Assembly (NCBI GenBank): GCA_023435745.1
Contig: JAEZMD010000014.1
Location: 46,608-110,607 of the forward strand
Reading direction: 5' to 3'
DNA: 64,000 nucleotides
From: Bacillota bacterium
GTDB taxonomy: Bacteria > Bacillota > Clostridia > Acetivibrionales > DTU013
Below, in pieces: positions 63,080-64,000 of this stretch. The first letter of the stretch is position 1; each line of letters starts with the position of its first letter. The notes beneath the pieces are model-generated. The model saw nothing but the letters and a program-made list of their open reading frames with translations. It searched no databases and was not told the origin of the DNA. The translations under genes and the position numbers were made by a program.

Positions 63080-63108
63080 TTGCAATTATACAACATTTCT
63101 AGTAGAAT
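63080..63108 (+). promoter_or_regulatory. tRNA-Leu promoter
   Basis: TTGCAA (63080-63085), 17 bases, TAGAAT (63103-63108), about 28 bases before the tRNA. Confidence 0.7.
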
Positions 63109-63136
63109 GAGTATTGCCTTTTGAAATTTGTGAAAT

Positions 63137-63223
63137 GCGGGAATGGCGGAATTGGCAGACGCGCTAGCTTCAGGTGCTAGAGCTCGCAAGGGTGTGCAGG
63201 TTCAAGTCCTGTTTCCCGCACCA
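63137..63223 (+). tRNA. tRNA-Leu (anticodon CAG)
   Basis: GCGGGAA...TTCCCGC acceptor stem followed by an encoded CCA; D-arm GGCGGAATTGGCAGACGC, anticodon stem CTAGC-TTCAGGT-GCTAG with CAG anticodon, a long variable arm as in class II tRNAs, and T-arm GGTTCAAGTCC. Reads CUG leucine codons. Confidence 0.97.
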
Positions 63224-63231
63224 AATATTGA

Positions 63232-63262
63232 CTGAAAACCCGCTATTTTAGCGGGTTTTCAG
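63232..63262 (+). terminator. Terminator after tRNA-Leu
   Basis: CTGAAAACCCGCT / AGCGGGTTTTCAG stem of 13 pairs with a 5-base loop, 8 bases after the tRNA; the T run lies inside the 3' arm. Nearly symmetric. Confidence 0.8.
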
Positions 63263-63641
63263 CATAATTAGACACTTTCAAAATCCCTTTTCAAAAAACA
63301 AAAACAGAAATCCCAATAAGCACGATTTTCTATTATAGATGGTTAAGAGTGACCGCGTTACTCATTTTTGCAGTTTTAGGACTATATTTGCTGTGAATAT
63401 TCCTTTTTTTATGGCCGCTAGTCTATAATATAGGTCTTTTTAAACATAATCATGTTCTAAAGTTGCATAAACGAGTAGCCGCTTATACCTGGTCGCGTAA
63501 TTGTTTTGTCCAATAAGTGGTTGCAGCAAGTTTTAGATCTCCCTTCCTCGCAATCACTCCTTATAGACAATTTTACATATATTCATATACAAACCGAAGA
63601 ACATATGCTATCATTAATATTATCCAGAAGCTTAGTTCTCG

Positions 63642-63887
63642 GTGAAATCCGGATACGAAACAAATCCTGCTTATTCCAGTACGGACACGGTGACGCCTTT
63701 GATAAAAAAGATACGGTCGACAGATGAACTCATTGAAACAAATATTATCACGGAGACTTCTGAAAGGACTAAATATATCTTTCTTTTATGTTTTGCAGGG
63801 CTCTTATTAGCGACTGCATTTCATTTCAACAGCCCGCAGGAGATTTGGAACGGCAGCTTAGTCATACTTACTTCTTGTATGATATAG
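63642..63887 (+). pseudogene. Truncated N-terminal fragment of a membrane protein, DUF1576-like
   Basis: Open frame of 81 codons from a GTG with no good ribosome site. After a polar ~40-residue stretch comes TKYIFLLCFAGLLLATAFHFNSPQEIW, resembling the first helix and following loop of DUF1576 membrane proteins, but the frame ends 10 residues later at SCMI-stop. Nothing downstream continues the family. The 380 bases between the tRNA terminator and this frame show no other gene. Probably a gene broken by insertion or deletion. Confidence 0.4.
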
Positions 63888-63944
63888 TAGACAACTAAAT
63901 CATACACTCCTTTCAAATATTTACGCTCACTTCATGGTGGTTAT

Positions 63945-63993
63945 CGAATTTAGAAAGTTGAAGGAGCATAGCGACTGAAACTTTCTAAATTCG
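63945..63993. repeat. 15-bp perfect inverted repeat at the window end
   Basis: CGAATTTAGAAAGTT (63945-63959) and AACTTTCTAAATTCG (63979-63993) with 19 bases between. Could be a terminator-like hairpin or the end of a mobile element that continues beyond the window. Confidence 0.6.
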
Positions 63994-64000
63994 TCCGGTT

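Noticed and set aside
63137..63223. tRNA-Leu as an integration site
   Set aside because: No repeat of its 3' end and no integrase in the sequence that follows.

Overview
The window looks like a chromosome segment of an anaerobic member of the Clostridia (Bacillota). The gene order is the Firmicute core layout (smc-ftsY / ylxM-ffh-rpsP-khpA-rimM-trmD / rplS-rbgA-rnhB / fapR-plsX-fabH-fabD-fabG-acpP-fabF-rnc / cinA-recA-pgsA). Ribosome binding sites are strong GGAGG types, many genes start with TTG, and aryl-acid metabolism runs through a ferredoxin-linked indolepyruvate oxidoreductase. Nearly everything is on the minus strand, so the biological reading direction is mostly right to left. I cannot name the genus.

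Region by region. 1-12360 (minus): the 3' half of the translation and secretion cluster ylxM-ffh-rpsP-khpA-rimM-trmD, then two unusual genes (an SH3/membrane protein and a small helical protein) lying between trmD and rplS, then rplS-rbgA-rnhB, a FliK-like and an FlhB-like protein, yraN, a dipeptidase and an aminotransferase cut by the window edge. 12361-28022: an accessory block lying exactly where ftsY is normally followed by ylxM. It holds an AbiE-like regulator/nucleotidyltransferase pair, an inositol-phosphatase-like protein, an iron-sulfur protein, a choloylglycine-hydrolase-like protein, a YcaQ/AlkX-type DNA glycosylase, a four-gene operon (PIN-like nuclease, a 77-residue protein, TcmP, radical SAM protein) and a giant Lhr-type helicase with a LexA-type box in its promoter. 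The block is bounded on each side by a copy of the same palindromic MITE-like repeat, in opposite orientations; a third copy lies upstream of smc. 28023-40854: ftsY, smc, a radical SAM gene, rnc and the FapR-controlled type II fatty acid synthesis operon. 40855-47564: pgsA-rimO-recX-recA-murJ-cinA, with recA on its own LexA-boxed promoter. 47806-52317 (plus): a MoxR/DUF58/transglutaminase operon behind a pentanucleotide repeat. 52318-58271: ACT protein, phenylacetate-CoA ligase, iorB, iorA and a sodium symporter, with a large perfect inverted repeat between the symporter and iorA. 58360-63025: an MBL/beta-CASP protein, a two-gene ABC exporter and murD. The window ends with tRNA-Leu, a truncated membrane-protein fragment and a fresh inverted repeat.

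How parts fit together: smc, ftsY and ffh serve chromosome organisation and membrane targeting; FapR senses malonyl-CoA and controls its operon through a recognisable operator; recA and the Lhr-type helicase appear to share SOS control; iorAB, the CoA ligase and the ACT protein form an aryl-acid module. The parts that most merit follow-up are the repeat-bounded island and its PIN/TcmP/radical SAM operon, whose function I could not derive from known systems.
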